The notes beneath the pieces are model-generated. The model was given only the letters and a program-made list of their open reading frames with translations, was not told the DNA's origin and ran no database searches. From NCBI RefSeq assembly GCF_002860255.1, contig NZ_PGVE01000052.1:1-64000 (forward strand): DNA of 64,000 nt, read 5' to 3'. A program made the position numbers and the translations under genes. Origin of the DNA: Neobacillus cucumis (lineage in GTDB: Bacteria; Bacillota; Bacilli; Bacillales; Cytobacillaceae). This document shows positions 34,325 through 43,909 of the stretch, one piece after another; position 1 is the stretch's first letter; each line of letters opens with the position of its first letter.

Positions 34325-34750
34325 CTATTTTAAATACTTTTCTCGAACATCAGCAATTCCCTCTTTACATACTCCATAAGAAAGCCAGGAGCAGCCTTTA
34401 CAAATATAGTCCAAATCATCCGGTTCTACTTTTTCGGCTGTTAATTTAACTAAATAGGACTTTTTGTAAACAGCCCCTTCAATTAAACCGAGATGACGGA
34501 TGACGTTAAGGTCCATAGTTAGAACATGTTCATTAGAACCAACGCTGGCTTCGCAAGTCGTTTTGCCTTTGTGGGGGCATGTGAAACAAGTATCATCTAA
34601 TGCAGCCACCACTTTAATTGGAAAATCCATTTGATCATCTCTGATTTGCTCAACAATTTCGCCCATTTTCTTAACAAAATCCGGGCTATATCCCATCCCG
34701 CGAAAGCCATGAACACATAACAAATGGTGTCCTCGTAAACTCAAACTCAA
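34325..34750 (-). CDS. DUF1284 family protein
   Basis: 141-residue cysteine-rich soluble protein. LRGHHLLCVHGFRGMGYSPDF opens the family signature. Cysteines occur as CFTCPHKGKTTC near 56-67 and CKGCSWLSYGVC near 117-128, suggesting binding of an iron-sulfur cluster or other metal. TTG at 34750 is about 9 nt after AAAGGGG; GTG at 34757-34759 overlaps the ribosome site. Function of the family is not established. Confidence 0.78.
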   Translation of the reverse strand: MSLSLRGHHLLCVHGFRGMGYSPDFVKKMGEIVEQIRDDQMDFPIKVVAALDDTCFTCPHKGKTTCEASVGSNEHVLTMDLNVIRHLGLIEGAVYKKSYLVKLTAEKVEPDDLDYICKGCSWLSYGVCKEGIADVREKYLK

Positions 34751-34906
34751 CCAAATCACCCCTTTGTTTCATTATACTTATTTTTTCTGAATCTTAGATA
34801 AAATTGTAGTTATTTATAACGCAATCATGTTCTAAAATATATATATGGAAATTTTATGTAATAAATTGATTGATCATCATAAGTAATTTAACTGGAGGTT
34901 ATAACC

Positions 34907-35461
34907 TTGACACAGCACTTGTATACGATTGTCATCATCATTGCCTTAGTACTTTTTGGCATCTATAGGAGGGTTCGCCGAAATATTGGCTGGCAGGAAC
35001 TTAACACTAGGAAACTGGTGATTAGGACGTTTATCTTCTCCATTATCGGGCTGGCTTTTTTAGCAGGAGGACTTTCACATCCAATCAGTTTAATTTCAGA
35101 TATTGGAGGGATTATCGTAGGGATTCTGCTTGCTTACTATGGGGCCGCATTAACGACCTTTGAAAAGAGGGAAAAGAACTTTTTCTACCGCCCGAACATA
35201 TGGATTGGCAGTACAGTTACTTTTCTTTTTTTAGCTCGATTAATTTTCCGTTTTTATCGGATGTACGTATCGGGCATCCTGACTTCTGGCGTATCACAAA
35301 AGCAAACAAATGGACCCCAAAATTTTAGTGCTGCCGTTGGGAATTCCTGGACAGCGGGTTTATTGCTCATTATGTTTGCTTATTACATTTTCTATTATTT
35401 GATTTTATTAAAGAAAAAGAAGCAATTAATAAAATCAGAAAATATTACTATTGGTAATTAG
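34907..35461 (+). CDS. CcdC/DUF1453-like membrane protein
   Basis: 184-residue protein with about five hydrophobic segments (near 5-19, 38-55, 61-82, 97-116 and 147-168). FYRPNIWIGSTVTFLFLARLIFRFYRM resembles the conserved stretch of CcdC-like proteins; the early YRRVRRNIG loop also fits. TTG at 34907 is 7 nt after CTGGAGG. No cytochrome genes are adjacent. Family assignment is moderate. Confidence 0.6.
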   Translation: MTQHLYTIVIIIALVLFGIYRRVRRNIGWQELNTRKLVIRTFIFSIIGLAFLAGGLSHPISLISDIGGIIVGILLAYYGAALTTFEKREKNFFYRPNIWIGSTVTFLFLARLIFRFYRMYVSGILTSGVSQKQTNGPQNFSAAVGNSWTAGLLLIMFAYYIFYYLILLKKKKQLIKSENITIGN

Positions 35462-35487
35462 GTGGATTGTAAGTTTTGTACTATCAA

Positions 35488-35516
35488 AAAAAGGCAGCAT
35501 TTTTAGCTGTCCTTTC
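35488..35516 (+). terminator. weak terminator after the CcdC-like gene
   Basis: AAAGG-CAGC / GCTG-CCTTT around an AT-rich loop, then TCTAAT; the U-run is poor. Confidence 0.4.
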
Positions 35517-35673
35517 TAATGAGTTAAATAATTTCAGCGTTTTTATTCTAAATGACTTTCTTCATGGAAAAAATGATTTTATACTAAAATAATTACCATG
35601 AAAGAAATAAACTTGGAAAAACGATAAAAATAAAAAATACAATTTTTCTATATGAAAAAATGGGGTTGAAATT

Positions 35674-36669
35674 ATGACAACTATTGCAGACATTGCCCGA
35701 TTATCTGGTGTTGCCAAGAGTACTGTTTCCAGGTATTTAAATGGCGGGTCTGTCGGTGAATTAACAAAGAAAAAGATTGAAAGAGTAATAAATGAGACAG
35801 GTTACATTCCCAATACATTTGCCCGAAGTTTAAAGGCAAAGAAACCAAATATAATTGGCACAATCGTACCTCGGCTCGATTCATATGCTACTTCGCAAAC
35901 GTTAATAGGAATAGATGAACAACTTAGGGAACTTAATTACCAAATGTTAATATCAAACACCAGCCAAGATCTAGAACGTGAAATCGAAAATATTTACACC
36001 ATGGCCAGGCAAAAGGTTGCAGGAATAATCCTGCTTGCAACACAAATTACCAATACACACATTGAAGCATTTCAGCAGCTGCAAATCCCCATTCTACTTG
36101 TTGGTCAGCGGCATCATGAAGTTTATAGTGTCATTCACAATGATTTTGAAGCAGGTTATGATATAGGCAAGTATGTAATGGCCAAAGGACACAGAAAAAT
36201 AGCCTTTTTAGGAGTAACAGAAAAGGATATTGCTGTCGGTGTCAATCGGAAAAAAGGATTTAAAATGGCCGTTCAAGAAGCAGGGGACTGTGAAGTAAAA
36301 TATTATGAGACTAGCTTTAAAATGGCTGAGGCAATTAACAAAGTTCCGAATATTATTGATGAGTTCCATCCTTCTATCCTAGTTTGTGCAACAGACAACA
36401 TCGCACTAGGTGCTATGAAGGCAGCTCATTTAAAAGGGATTAGAGTACCGGAAGACTTGTCCATTACAGGCTTCGGAGGATACGATGTAACAGAGATTAT
36501 TCATCCTGGCTTAACAACTGTCCAGTTTTTTTATAAAGAGGCAGGTCAAATGGCCGCTCAAAGTATGGTTAAACTAGTTAACAGTGAAGACTTAGCCCCT
36601 CTTCTTTTATCAAAACATAAAATAATTGAACGGGAAAGCGTTGACAACTTATTAAGTCGTAAATTATAA
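35674..36669 (+). CDS. scrR: LacI-family sucrose operon repressor
   Basis: 331-residue LacI repressor: HTH at 3-25 (TIADIARLSGVAKSTVSRYLNG), then effector domain with IGTIVPRLDSYATSQTLIGI and ITGFGGYDVTEIIHPGLTTVQFFY. It directly precedes a sucrose PTS gene cluster and three matching GAACCGGTTC operators, which identifies it as ScrR. TGGGGTTG lies before the ATG. It is probably released by sucrose-6-phosphate or fructose, as in other ScrR systems. Confidence 0.88.
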   Translation: MTTIADIARLSGVAKSTVSRYLNGGSVGELTKKKIERVINETGYIPNTFARSLKAKKPNIIGTIVPRLDSYATSQTLIGIDEQLRELNYQMLISNTSQDLEREIENIYTMARQKVAGIILLATQITNTHIEAFQQLQIPILLVGQRHHEVYSVIHNDFEAGYDIGKYVMAKGHRKIAFLGVTEKDIAVGVNRKKGFKMAVQEAGDCEVKYYETSFKMAEAINKVPNIIDEFHPSILVCATDNIALGAMKAAHLKGIRVPEDLSITGFGGYDVTEIIHPGLTTVQFFYKEAGQMAAQSMVKLVNSEDLAPLLLSKHKIIERESVDNLLSRKL

Positions 36670-36675
36670 TGTGTT

Positions 36676-36705
36676 TGGAATCGGTTCCATAAAGAACCGT
36701 TTTTC
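36676..36705 (+). terminator. scrR terminator overlapping operator O1
   Basis: CGGTTC / GAACCG stem, loop CATAAA, then TTTTT. The left arm lies within the palindrome TGGAATCGGTTCCA (36676-36689), so the same bases can serve as DNA operator and as RNA terminator. Confidence 0.6.
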
Positions 36706-36717
36706 AAACATTAAAAA

Positions 36718-36777
36718 TAGAACCGGTTCCACAAAGTCTGTGGTTTTTATTTTTAATTCTTTTTGGAACCGGTTCTA
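36718..36777. promoter_or_regulatory. ScrR operators O2 and O3 in the scrA promoter region
   Basis: TAGAACCGGTTCCA (36718-36731) and TGGAACCGGTTCTA (36764-36777) share a perfect GAACCGGTTC core and are inverted with respect to each other, 46 bp centre to centre. They flank the likely scrA promoter. Confidence 0.8.
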
Positions 36778-36821
36778 TAGAGATATTTACGAAAGAAACC
36801 CATAATAAAGGAGAATGAATC

Positions 36822-38270
36822 ATGAATCACAAAGAAGTTGCACAAGCGATTTTGGATGCCATTGGCGGTAAAGAAAATGTCTCTGCTGCAGCACATTGTG
36901 CTACCCGTCTGCGTTTAGTTTTACATGATGAAGAAAAAGTGAACCAAGCTGCCTTAGAAGCTATTGATACAGTAAAAGGGACCTTTTCTACAGCTGGGCA
37001 ATTTCAAATCATCTTAGGTTCTGGAATTGTTAATGAAGTATATAAACCGCTTGTAAGCCTTGCAGGAATTAACGAGATGTCAACCAGTGAGGTGAAAAAT
37101 GCTGGAGCGAAAAAACAGAATCCTCTATTACAGTTAGTTAAATTGCTTTCTGATATCTTTGTTCCTATTATTCCAGCCATCGTTGCTGGCGGTCTATTAA
37201 TGGGGCTGAATAACTTATTAACGGCAAAAGATTTATTCATTGATGGGAAATCATTGATCGATGCGAATCCTGGGATTGCTGACTTAGCTGCAATGATTAA
37301 TACGTTTGCAAATGCGGCCTTTGTATTTTTGCCGGTATTAATAGGGTTTTCGGCAACCAAAAGATTTGGAGGAAATGCCTACTTAGGGGCTGCCCTAGGT
37401 ATGATTATGGTTCATCCAGATCTATTAAATGCCTATAACTACGGAGCAGCTTTAGTCGATCACAAAGTACCTGTTTGGCACATACTCGGTTTGGATATTG
37501 AAAAAGTAGGATATCAAGGAACCGTGTTGCCCGTCTTGGCTTCTTCTTTTATTCTTGCAAAAATTGAAATCAGTTTACGTAAGTTCATTCCATCAGCGTT
37601 GGATAATTTATTAACACCACTATTATCAATCTTGGTTACGAGCGTGTTAACTTTTACCCTTGTAGGTCCTTTTATGAGAACGGCTGGTAACCTTTTTACA
37701 GATGGTCTTGTTTGGTTATATGATACAACTGGATTTATTGGCGGCGCCCTTTTAGGGTTATTCTATGCCCCAATCGTAATAACAGGTATGCATCAAAGCT
37801 TTGTTGCAGTAGAAACACAACTAATCTCTGATATTGCAAAAACAGGTGGTTCGTTCCTATTCCCAATAGCAGCTATGTCAAACGTCGCTCAAGGGGCAGC
37901 AACTCTTGCTGTTTTGCTTGTGACGAAAGATAAAAAGCTAAAGAGTCTTGCTTCTGCTTCCGGTATTTCTGCCCTATTAGGAATTACAGAGCCAGCGATG
38001 TTCGGTATTAATTTAAAGCTGAAATATCCGTTTATAGGTGCGATCATTGGATCTGGTGTTGCATCTGGGTTTATTACCTTCTTTAAGGTAAAAGCTGTTG
38101 CATTAGGAGCAGCCGGCCTGCCAGGAATCATTTCAATCAAGCCAGGTTCCATTCTAACTTATGTCATTGGAATGGCTATATCAATTGTAGTGGCATTCAT
38201 AGTTACTTTTGTGTTAGCTAAGCGTGATTCAAGAAAAAGTACGGCGGTTAATGAAAAACAAGCCGCATAA
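36822..38270 (+). CDS. scrA: PTS sucrose-specific enzyme IIBC
   Basis: 482-residue permease of the glucose/sucrose PTS superfamily that imports sucrose as sucrose-6-phosphate. Residues 1-85 are IIB with phospho-acceptor Cys26 (HCATRLRL); residues about 105-465 are the multi-helix IIC domain with TGMHQSF and [17 protein letters not shown]. There is no IIA domain, so phosphate must come from another enzyme IIA-Glc. AAAGGAG precedes the ATG. First structural gene of the scr operon. Confidence 0.92.
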   Translation: MNHKEVAQAILDAIGGKENVSAAAHCATRLRLVLHDEEKVNQAALEAIDTVKGTFSTAGQFQIILGSGIVNEVYKPLVSLAGINEMSTSEVKNAGAKKQNPLLQLVKLLSDIFVPIIPAIVAGGLLMGLNNLLTAKDLFIDGKSLIDANPGIADLAAMINTFANAAFVFLPVLIGFSATKRFGGNAYLGAALGMIMVHPDLLNAYNYGAALVDHKVPVWHILGLDIEKVGYQGTVLPVLASSFILAKIEISLRKFIPSALDNLLTPLLSILVTSVLTFTLVGPFMRTAGNLFTDGLVWLYDTTGFIGGALLGLFYAPIVITGMHQSFVAVETQLISDIAKTGGSFLFPIAAMSNVAQGAATLAVLLVTKDKKLKSLASASGISALLGITEPAMFGINLKLKYPFIGAIIGSGVASGFITFFKVKAVALGAAGLPGIISIKPGSILTYVIGMAISIVVAFIVTFVLAKRDSRKSTAVNEKQAA

Positions 38271-38328
38271 TTAATAACAACAGGGGAATCAAGTGATTCT
38301 CCTTTCTTTCTTAAGGAGTTTGACAAAC

Positions 38329-39798
38329 ATGATCTGGACAAAAGAAAAGCGTTATCGTCGAATTGAAGAAGCGGGCAAGGACGAACTGTTGAAACTGCAA
38401 TCAGACGTTGGGGGCTGCGAGTGGCGCCAAACCTTTCATATACAGCCTGAAACTGGTTTATTGAATGACCCGAATGGTTTTTCATTTTTTAATGGGGAAT
38501 ATCACCTCTTTTACCAGTGGTTTCCGTTAGGACCCGTGCACGGACTAAAATATTGGTATCACACGAAATCAAAGGATTTGGTTCATTGGGAAAATGTCGG
38601 AATCGGCATTGAACCCTCAAATGCTTACGATAGCCATGGGGCTTATTCGGGAAGTGCGATCGAGCATGACGGAAAATTGTATTTACTATATACAGGTAAT
38701 ACCCGTGATGAGAACTGGGTCCGGCATCCTTATCAATGCCTAGCGATTATGGATCCATCCGGAAGAATGGAAAAATTAGAACAGCCTGTGATTAATCACG
38801 TACCGAATGGCTATACGGACCACTTCCGTGACCCTAAAGTTTGGAAAGCAGGAAATGAATTCTATGCTGTTATAGGTGCGCAGCGAGAAAATGAGACAGG
38901 CTGTGTTGTTCTGTATCGTTCATTAGATATGCTTCATTGGGAATTTAAAGGTGAATTGAAAACCAATCTGTCTTTATTCGGATATATGTGGGAATGCCCG
39001 GATTACCTTGAACTTCAAGACAAAGGGATGTTAATTTTTTCACCACAGGGAATTTCACCAGATGGAGAGCAGTTTCAAAATATCTACCAATCTGGGTATA
39101 TTCTTGGTGAACCAATGGATGTAAGTAATCGAACCCTGACACACGGGTCTTTTCAAGAATTGGATAGAGGTTTTGATTTTTATGCACCTCAAACAATGCT
39201 GTCGCCAGATGGCCGCCGGATTTTAATAGGATGGATGGGGCTTCCCGAGATGGAGTATCCGACTGATAGAAATGGTTGGGCCCACTGCTTAACATTACCT
39301 AGAGAGCTATCTATTAAGGATGATAAACTCATCCAAAAGCCAGTACAAGAGCTCCAAGTTCTCCGTAAACAGAAGTACGAAATAAGTGATGTCTTGTTAC
39401 ATGAAACAAAGAAGTTTAATAATCTAACAGGAACCACTTACGAGATGCTCTGTGAATTTGAGAATTTTGATGCCGCTCAATTTGGGATAGAATTTAGAGC
39501 TGGAGATAAGGAAAAAACGATTCTTAAATATGATACGGTTCAGAAGAAGGTCATCTTAGATCGTACTTTCTCAGGAGAACCGGTTGGAGAAGAGTATGGA
39601 ACAGTGAGGGAGTGTTCTGTGGATGGGGTTAAAATAAAGTTTCACCTTTTTGTGGACATTTCTTCTGTTGAAATCTTTATAAATGATGGCGAAGAGGTTT
39701 TTACAAGCAGAATTTTTCCGAAAACAGACAGCAATGAAATTCGCTTTTTTGCGGAAGGCGGAAGAGCATACTTTCAAGCAAGCAAATGGGACATTTAG
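38329..39798 (+). CDS. scrB: sucrose-6-phosphate hydrolase (GH32)
   Basis: 489-residue glycoside hydrolase that splits sucrose-6-phosphate into glucose-6-phosphate and fructose. The GH32 beta-propeller motifs are LLNDPNGF (nucleophile Asp, near residue 43), FRDPKVW (transition-state stabiliser) and WECPDYLEL (acid/base Glu); a C-terminal beta-sandwich follows. ATG at 38329 follows TTAAGGAG; the frame extends back to 38293 without support. Between scrA and scrK in the operon. Confidence 0.93.
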   Translation: MIWTKEKRYRRIEEAGKDELLKLQSDVGGCEWRQTFHIQPETGLLNDPNGFSFFNGEYHLFYQWFPLGPVHGLKYWYHTKSKDLVHWENVGIGIEPSNAYDSHGAYSGSAIEHDGKLYLLYTGNTRDENWVRHPYQCLAIMDPSGRMEKLEQPVINHVPNGYTDHFRDPKVWKAGNEFYAVIGAQRENETGCVVLYRSLDMLHWEFKGELKTNLSLFGYMWECPDYLELQDKGMLIFSPQGISPDGEQFQNIYQSGYILGEPMDVSNRTLTHGSFQELDRGFDFYAPQTMLSPDGRRILIGWMGLPEMEYPTDRNGWAHCLTLPRELSIKDDKLIQKPVQELQVLRKQKYEISDVLLHETKKFNNLTGTTYEMLCEFENFDAAQFGIEFRAGDKEKTILKYDTVQKKVILDRTFSGEPVGEEYGTVRECSVDGVKIKFHLFVDISSVEIFINDGEEVFTSRIFPKTDSNEIRFFAEGGRAYFQASKWDI

Positions 39799-39819
39799 TA
39801 AGAGCATGAGGTGTATATG

Positions 39820-40788
39820 ATGAAAACTATGTATTCGATCGGTGAGGTACTTATCGATTTTATTCCCCTCCAAAAGGGTAAAGCCCTAAAGGATGTATTA
39901 GAGTTTGAACGAGCTCCAGGCGGGGCACCTGCAAATGTTGCTGCAGCTGTGGCGAAATACGGGGGAAGGGCATCGATGATTACCAAGTTAGGCAATGATG
40001 CGTTTGGTGACTTTCTTTTAGAGCAACTTCAGCAGGCAGGTGTTATGACGGATAAAATCTCAAGAACCAGTGATGCAAAAACAGGGCTTGCCTTCGTATC
40101 GTTACGTGCTGACGGAGAGAGGGACTTTTCATTTTATCGTAATCCTTCTTCTGACCTTTTATTGCATGAAAATGAAATAGAGGATCATTGGTTTGGTGAG
40201 GGAGATATTCTTCATTTCTGTTCAGTAGATTTAGTGGAAAGTCCGATGAAGCATGCTCATGAAAAGGCCATTTCTGCAGCAAAGGATAATGGCAGTATTA
40301 TCAGCTTTGATCCAAATGTGCGTCTTCCTCTGTGGAAACATCCTGAAGAGTGCAGAAGAACGATCATAGAATTTCTTCCAAAGGCACACCTTGTGAAAAT
40401 ATCGGATGAAGAGCTGGAATTTATTACTGGGATTCATGAGGTACATTCAGCCATTCAGTCTTTATTTGTTGGGGATGTTAGAGCGGTTATTTTTACAAAA
40501 GGCTCCCAAGGGGCAGAACTGTTTGTAAAAGACCAACGATATCAATCAAGCGGATATGTAGTGGATGTGCAGGATACTACCGGGGCAGGCGATGCTTTCA
40601 TTGGCGGTTTTTTATATAAGCTTTTAGAAAAAAATGTTAGACAACAGAATCTTGAAGAAGTTCTCGAGGAGTATCATCAAGAAATCCTTGCGTTTTCAAA
40701 TGCAAGCGGGGCTCTTACGACCACAGGAAAAGGGGCGATTTCCTCCCTTCCAACAAAGGAGGAAATCCTTAAGTTAATAGAAAAATAA
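39820..40788 (+). CDS. scrK: fructokinase (PfkB family)
   Basis: 322-residue ribokinase-family kinase that phosphorylates the fructose released by ScrB to fructose-6-phosphate. APGGAPANVAAAVAKYGG near residue 33, FRNPSSDLLL-like substrate loop and DTTGAGDAFIGGF near residue 250 are the diagnostic motifs. Two adjacent ATGs (39817, 39820) follow GAGGTG; 39820 gives the better spacing. Last gene of scrA-scrB-scrK. Confidence 0.9.
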   Translation: MKTMYSIGEVLIDFIPLQKGKALKDVLEFERAPGGAPANVAAAVAKYGGRASMITKLGNDAFGDFLLEQLQQAGVMTDKISRTSDAKTGLAFVSLRADGERDFSFYRNPSSDLLLHENEIEDHWFGEGDILHFCSVDLVESPMKHAHEKAISAAKDNGSIISFDPNVRLPLWKHPEECRRTIIEFLPKAHLVKISDEELEFITGIHEVHSAIQSLFVGDVRAVIFTKGSQGAELFVKDQRYQSSGYVVDVQDTTGAGDAFIGGFLYKLLEKNVRQQNLEEVLEEYHQEILAFSNASGALTTTGKGAISSLPTKEEILKLIEK

Positions 40789-40842
40789 GGATTTCATCGA
40801 TTTGTTTTATTAAATGTTTTTATTCGCATTCATCAAAAGGGG

Positions 40843-40872
40843 GGCAGCGTCATACTTCGCTGCCTCTCTTTT
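40843..40872 (+). terminator. terminator of the scr operon
   Basis: GGCAGCG / CGCTGCC stem with an 8-nt loop followed by TCTCTTTT. Confidence 0.8.
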
Positions 40873-40894
40873 ACTGTAGAATTAATATTACACA

Positions 40895-42586
40895 CTAAAA
40901 ATATATTTCTGAGATTTTTTCTGCTGTACGTGTTGCGAGTGCTTGGGTGGTAAGAGTTGGATTAGGCCCGCCAAGGCTATTGTAAAGTACGCTGTTATCT
41001 GCGATGAATAACCTTTTTACCTGAAGTGCCTCGCAATTTGTGTCCGTGACATAACCAATTCGCATGGTACTGTGAATATGAATAAACACACCGGGCGGCA
41101 TGTTTGTACGAATGATCTGTTTTGCACCCGCCTTTTTTAAAATATCTGCACCAATTCTAGTTAAGTATTCTCTTTTAGGAATGTCGTTTTTACTAGGTTG
41201 ATAATTAAGGATTGGAACATGTCCATGATCATCCATTCGAACGGGATCTAACGAAATTCCATTCCTTTGATTCACCTCGTCATCAATAATAACGGCAATA
41301 CTTAAAGTCCTTGGATAGTCGGACATGACTTTTTTTAGCATTGAACCTGTTATTACTCCTTCTAATACCGTTGGCGAGGGAGCATTAAAAAGGGCATAAC
41401 CCGATTGGCTCGATCCGTATAATAAAGTAGAGTAAGCACCAGGGCTGGTTCCGAAAGCTAATAGCATTCCAAGACCAGGGTAGTCAAATCTTGCCCCAGA
41501 GGTTTGTCCTATGTACGGTAATCCCTCTGAAATTCCCAAGATGTTCGTTAAGACCCTCTCATCAAATATACCTGTAATACAATCAAACCAGTGGTTGGTT
41601 AATCCTCTTCCCACCCAAGGATTATCTGGTAGTTTCGAATTCAGCCAAAGTCGAGGTGTTTCAATCACACCAGCTGACATTACGATAACCTTTGCTCTTA
41701 ATTCATCTGTTTCAGCTGTCCAAGTGTTTCTAACCTGTACTCCGATCGCTGAAAGTCCTCTAGTGGAATCATCATCAGTTAAAATCTTAGTCACAAACGT
41801 GTTTGGTTGAATTACGACATTTCCTGTCTTTAGAGCCAATGGTATATAACTAACTAATGTTGATCGTTTCGCTACAGTTTCAATGGAGGGTCCCATTTTA
41901 CAACCATTTATACAATGCCCTCTGAGGGTGCATCCTAAATGAGGCTCATTAAAATCAAATCCAGGATGATTGATTTGAGGGTCAGGCTGAAGAATGGCAT
42001 TGGGCTGCGGACGGTATCCTGGAGTTGTAACATTATTGGTTATTAATAGTGACCACCCTGCTTTTTTCGCTCCATAAAAAAATAACTCCTCTTTTGCGGT
42101 CATCGGTGCTGGTTTCACAGGAAGAGTAGCTTCGACTTTTTCATAGTAGGGAATCATTTCACGATAGGAGATAGGCCAAACATCATCGACTGCCATCGGA
42201 TAGGCTCGTGGTGAGTTTGCAAGATATTGGAGGGTTGTGCCGCCTACTCCAGAATTCTGCCAGATAAATCCCTTTTGCTGGAATCCCCGAAACCACGGTT
42301 TTTGATCCCTGTCGGCTGGTCCCCAGCGAAATTTTCCCGATACCAAATCGTTCATGTCTGCTTCATAATCGGTAAAACATTTGTCTAAAATCTTTTTACT
42401 TAAATCGGTTTCACTCGAGCTGGATAGGGCTCCAGGATGCTTGTTAGGTTCAGGCCATTTTTGATTGCCGTACCAAGGCCCAGCTTCCAATAGTAAGACA
42501 GATATTCCTTTTTCACCAAGCTCTTTGGCGATGACCGCGCCGCCGCCGCCGGCTCCAATAACAATGACATCAGCATCAAGACACAT
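40895..42586 (-). CDS. GMC-family FAD oxidoreductase
   Basis: 563-residue glucose-methanol-choline oxidoreductase. FAD-binding GAGGGGAVIAKELGEKGISVLLLEAG is at residues about 11-36; WQNSGVGGTTLQYLANSPR is the GMC signature region; the catalytic His is in FIHIHSTMRIG and the C-terminal FAD site is GGPNPTLTTQALATRTAEKI. It lies downstream of a 203-residue partner gene on the same strand, resembling membrane-linked gluconate/alcohol dehydrogenase pairs. Substrate unknown; no signal peptide. AGGAGG precedes the ATG. Confidence 0.85.
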   Translation of the reverse strand: MCLDADVIVIGAGGGGAVIAKELGEKGISVLLLEAGPWYGNQKWPEPNKHPGALSSSSETDLSKKILDKCFTDYEADMNDLVSGKFRWGPADRDQKPWFRGFQQKGFIWQNSGVGGTTLQYLANSPRAYPMAVDDVWPISYREMIPYYEKVEATLPVKPAPMTAKEELFFYGAKKAGWSLLITNNVTTPGYRPQPNAILQPDPQINHPGFDFNEPHLGCTLRGHCINGCKMGPSIETVAKRSTLVSYIPLALKTGNVVIQPNTFVTKILTDDDSTRGLSAIGVQVRNTWTAETDELRAKVIVMSAGVIETPRLWLNSKLPDNPWVGRGLTNHWFDCITGIFDERVLTNILGISEGLPYIGQTSGARFDYPGLGMLLAFGTSPGAYSTLLYGSSQSGYALFNAPSPTVLEGVITGSMLKKVMSDYPRTLSIAVIIDDEVNQRNGISLDPVRMDDHGHVPILNYQPSKNDIPKREYLTRIGADILKKAGAKQIIRTNMPPGVFIHIHSTMRIGYVTDTNCEALQVKRLFIADNSVLYNSLGGPNPTLTTQALATRTAEKISEIYF

Positions 42587-42598
42587 GCTTAGTGCCTC

Positions 42599-43210
42599 CT
42601 ATTCTATAAACCTATCGACTAGGTAACCCCGCCACGCATGATACCCTTTAGAAGGGCCGGGATATTTAACTTGGATCCAGCTTACGGGAAAAGATTCTAC
42701 ATGACGATTGTTAGGCGGGTTCAAACGTGTTGTCCCATATCCAGACCATTCCGAGTAGAAACCAAACATAGCAAGCCTGTTTATAACATCAATGACAGGC
42801 AGTACAAAACGAGGGTTCTGGTTAAAAGGATAGGGTAAGGAAGCAGGATTGATTGTAAGTTGTTCTAAAAGAGTTACCGAGCGTAAACGGTCTTTTGGTG
42901 TTAGTGCTGAGAAAAGTATGTTATTAGGAATTTTATAGAAGGTATGGGTCTGGGTATTCCTGCTGTTTAATACTAGTTGATGGGCTGCTAATTCAAGCAG
43001 TTCAGCTGTTTGTCTTGATAATGAGTAGTTTGTATTTTTTATGAGGGAAATCGAATGGTCTAGTGTCCAGATGATGTATTCATGGATGAGTAAATCAGAT
43101 GCACCAACGTATTGTGCGTGACAAAGTTTTTGAGCAAACGGTAGAGTAGTTGGAATCAGTGCCTCTACAAAAGCTTCGAATACAGTTTTAGTAAATGGGT
43201 CTGTGCCCAT
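42599..43210 (-). CDS. small partner protein of the GMC oxidoreductase
   Basis: 203-residue protein 12 bp upstream of the GMC gene in the same operon. FTKTVFEAFVEALIPTTLPF near the N-terminus and the helical middle are reminiscent of gluconate 2-dehydrogenase subunit 3, but the usual Tat signal is absent. The C-terminus (SEWSGYGTTRLNPPNN, GYHAWRGYLVDRF) looks conserved-type aromatic. ATG at 43210 follows AGAGGTGGG. Likely a chaperone or electron-transfer partner subunit; function inferred from context only. Confidence 0.65.
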   Translation of the reverse strand: MGTDPFTKTVFEAFVEALIPTTLPFAQKLCHAQYVGASDLLIHEYIIWTLDHSISLIKNTNYSLSRQTAELLELAAHQLVLNSRNTQTHTFYKIPNNILFSALTPKDRLRSVTLLEQLTINPASLPYPFNQNPRFVLPVIDVINRLAMFGFYSEWSGYGTTRLNPPNNRHVESFPVSWIQVKYPGPSKGYHAWRGYLVDRFIE

Positions 43211-43359
43211 ATAACCCACCTCTTTAACCTTGTACTAAAATACACTTTTATATTTATATGTGTGCTAAATAAAAAAAATATCTAATCCTTCTTATATGTA
43301 TGGGAGCTCCCTCTTTTAAAAGCATAATTGATTGAGGGAGCATTCTTCCCGTATTAATC

Positions 43360-43791
43360 TTATTGATAAAATACTTTTGCCTGAAGGATTTCGAGGGCAC
43401 GTTCAATTTCCTCTAAATCCTCTTTCGAAGCATGTTCCATTCGATTAAAAAAACGAGATTCGATAGATGCAAAGGTCTCGTCCATCATTTTTTTTCCATT
43501 AAGCGAGAGACGAATATATTGCTTTCGTCGATCTTCTGTATCAGTAAACTTTTCAATTAATCCTTTTTCCATTAATTTCCTAAGCTCACGACTTGTGTTT
43601 GGCATAGATATATTCTGGCATTCGCTGACTTCGCTTGGTGTCACGGGCTGACTAACCGCAATATATTCAAGAATATTATATTGAACCTGTGAGATTAAAT
43701 CTGACTTTACATCTTTGGTCAATTCAGTGGTCACACGATGAACCGAAGCTGTAAACGACACAAGTTTATAAAAAAGAGCATTTTTGTCCAT
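43360..43791 (-). CDS. MarR-family regulator
   Basis: 143-residue winged-HTH protein: VTPSEVSECQNISMPNTSRELRKLMEKGLIEKFTDTEDRRKQYIRLSLNGKK spans the recognition helix and wing. ATG at 43791 follows GAGGTG. It is divergent from a flavodoxin-fold oxidoreductase gene, and two identical-core palindromes lie between them, so it most likely represses both genes and is released by a quinone- or phenol-like ligand. Confidence 0.87.
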   Translation of the reverse strand: MDKNALFYKLVSFTASVHRVTTELTKDVKSDLISQVQYNILEYIAVSQPVTPSEVSECQNISMPNTSRELRKLMEKGLIEKFTDTEDRRKQYIRLSLNGKKMMDETFASIESRFFNRMEHASKEDLEEIERALEILQAKVFYQ

Positions 43792-43840
43792 TTTTCTCAC
43801 CTCTTAAAGTCAAGATAACAAAAAAGTTATCTAAATACAA

Positions 43841-43894
43841 TTATCATTTGATAAGTAAGTGAAAGAATGTTATTATTTAGTTATCAATTGATAA
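43841..43894. promoter_or_regulatory. two MarR-type operators
   Basis: TTATCATTTGATAA (43841-43854) and TTATCAATTGATAA (43881-43894), each followed by GTAAG, exactly 40 bp apart. The second is a perfect palindrome. They cover the control region shared by the MarR gene and the oxidoreductase gene. Confidence 0.75.
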
Positions 43895-43909
43895 GTAAGG
43901 GGTGCGATA

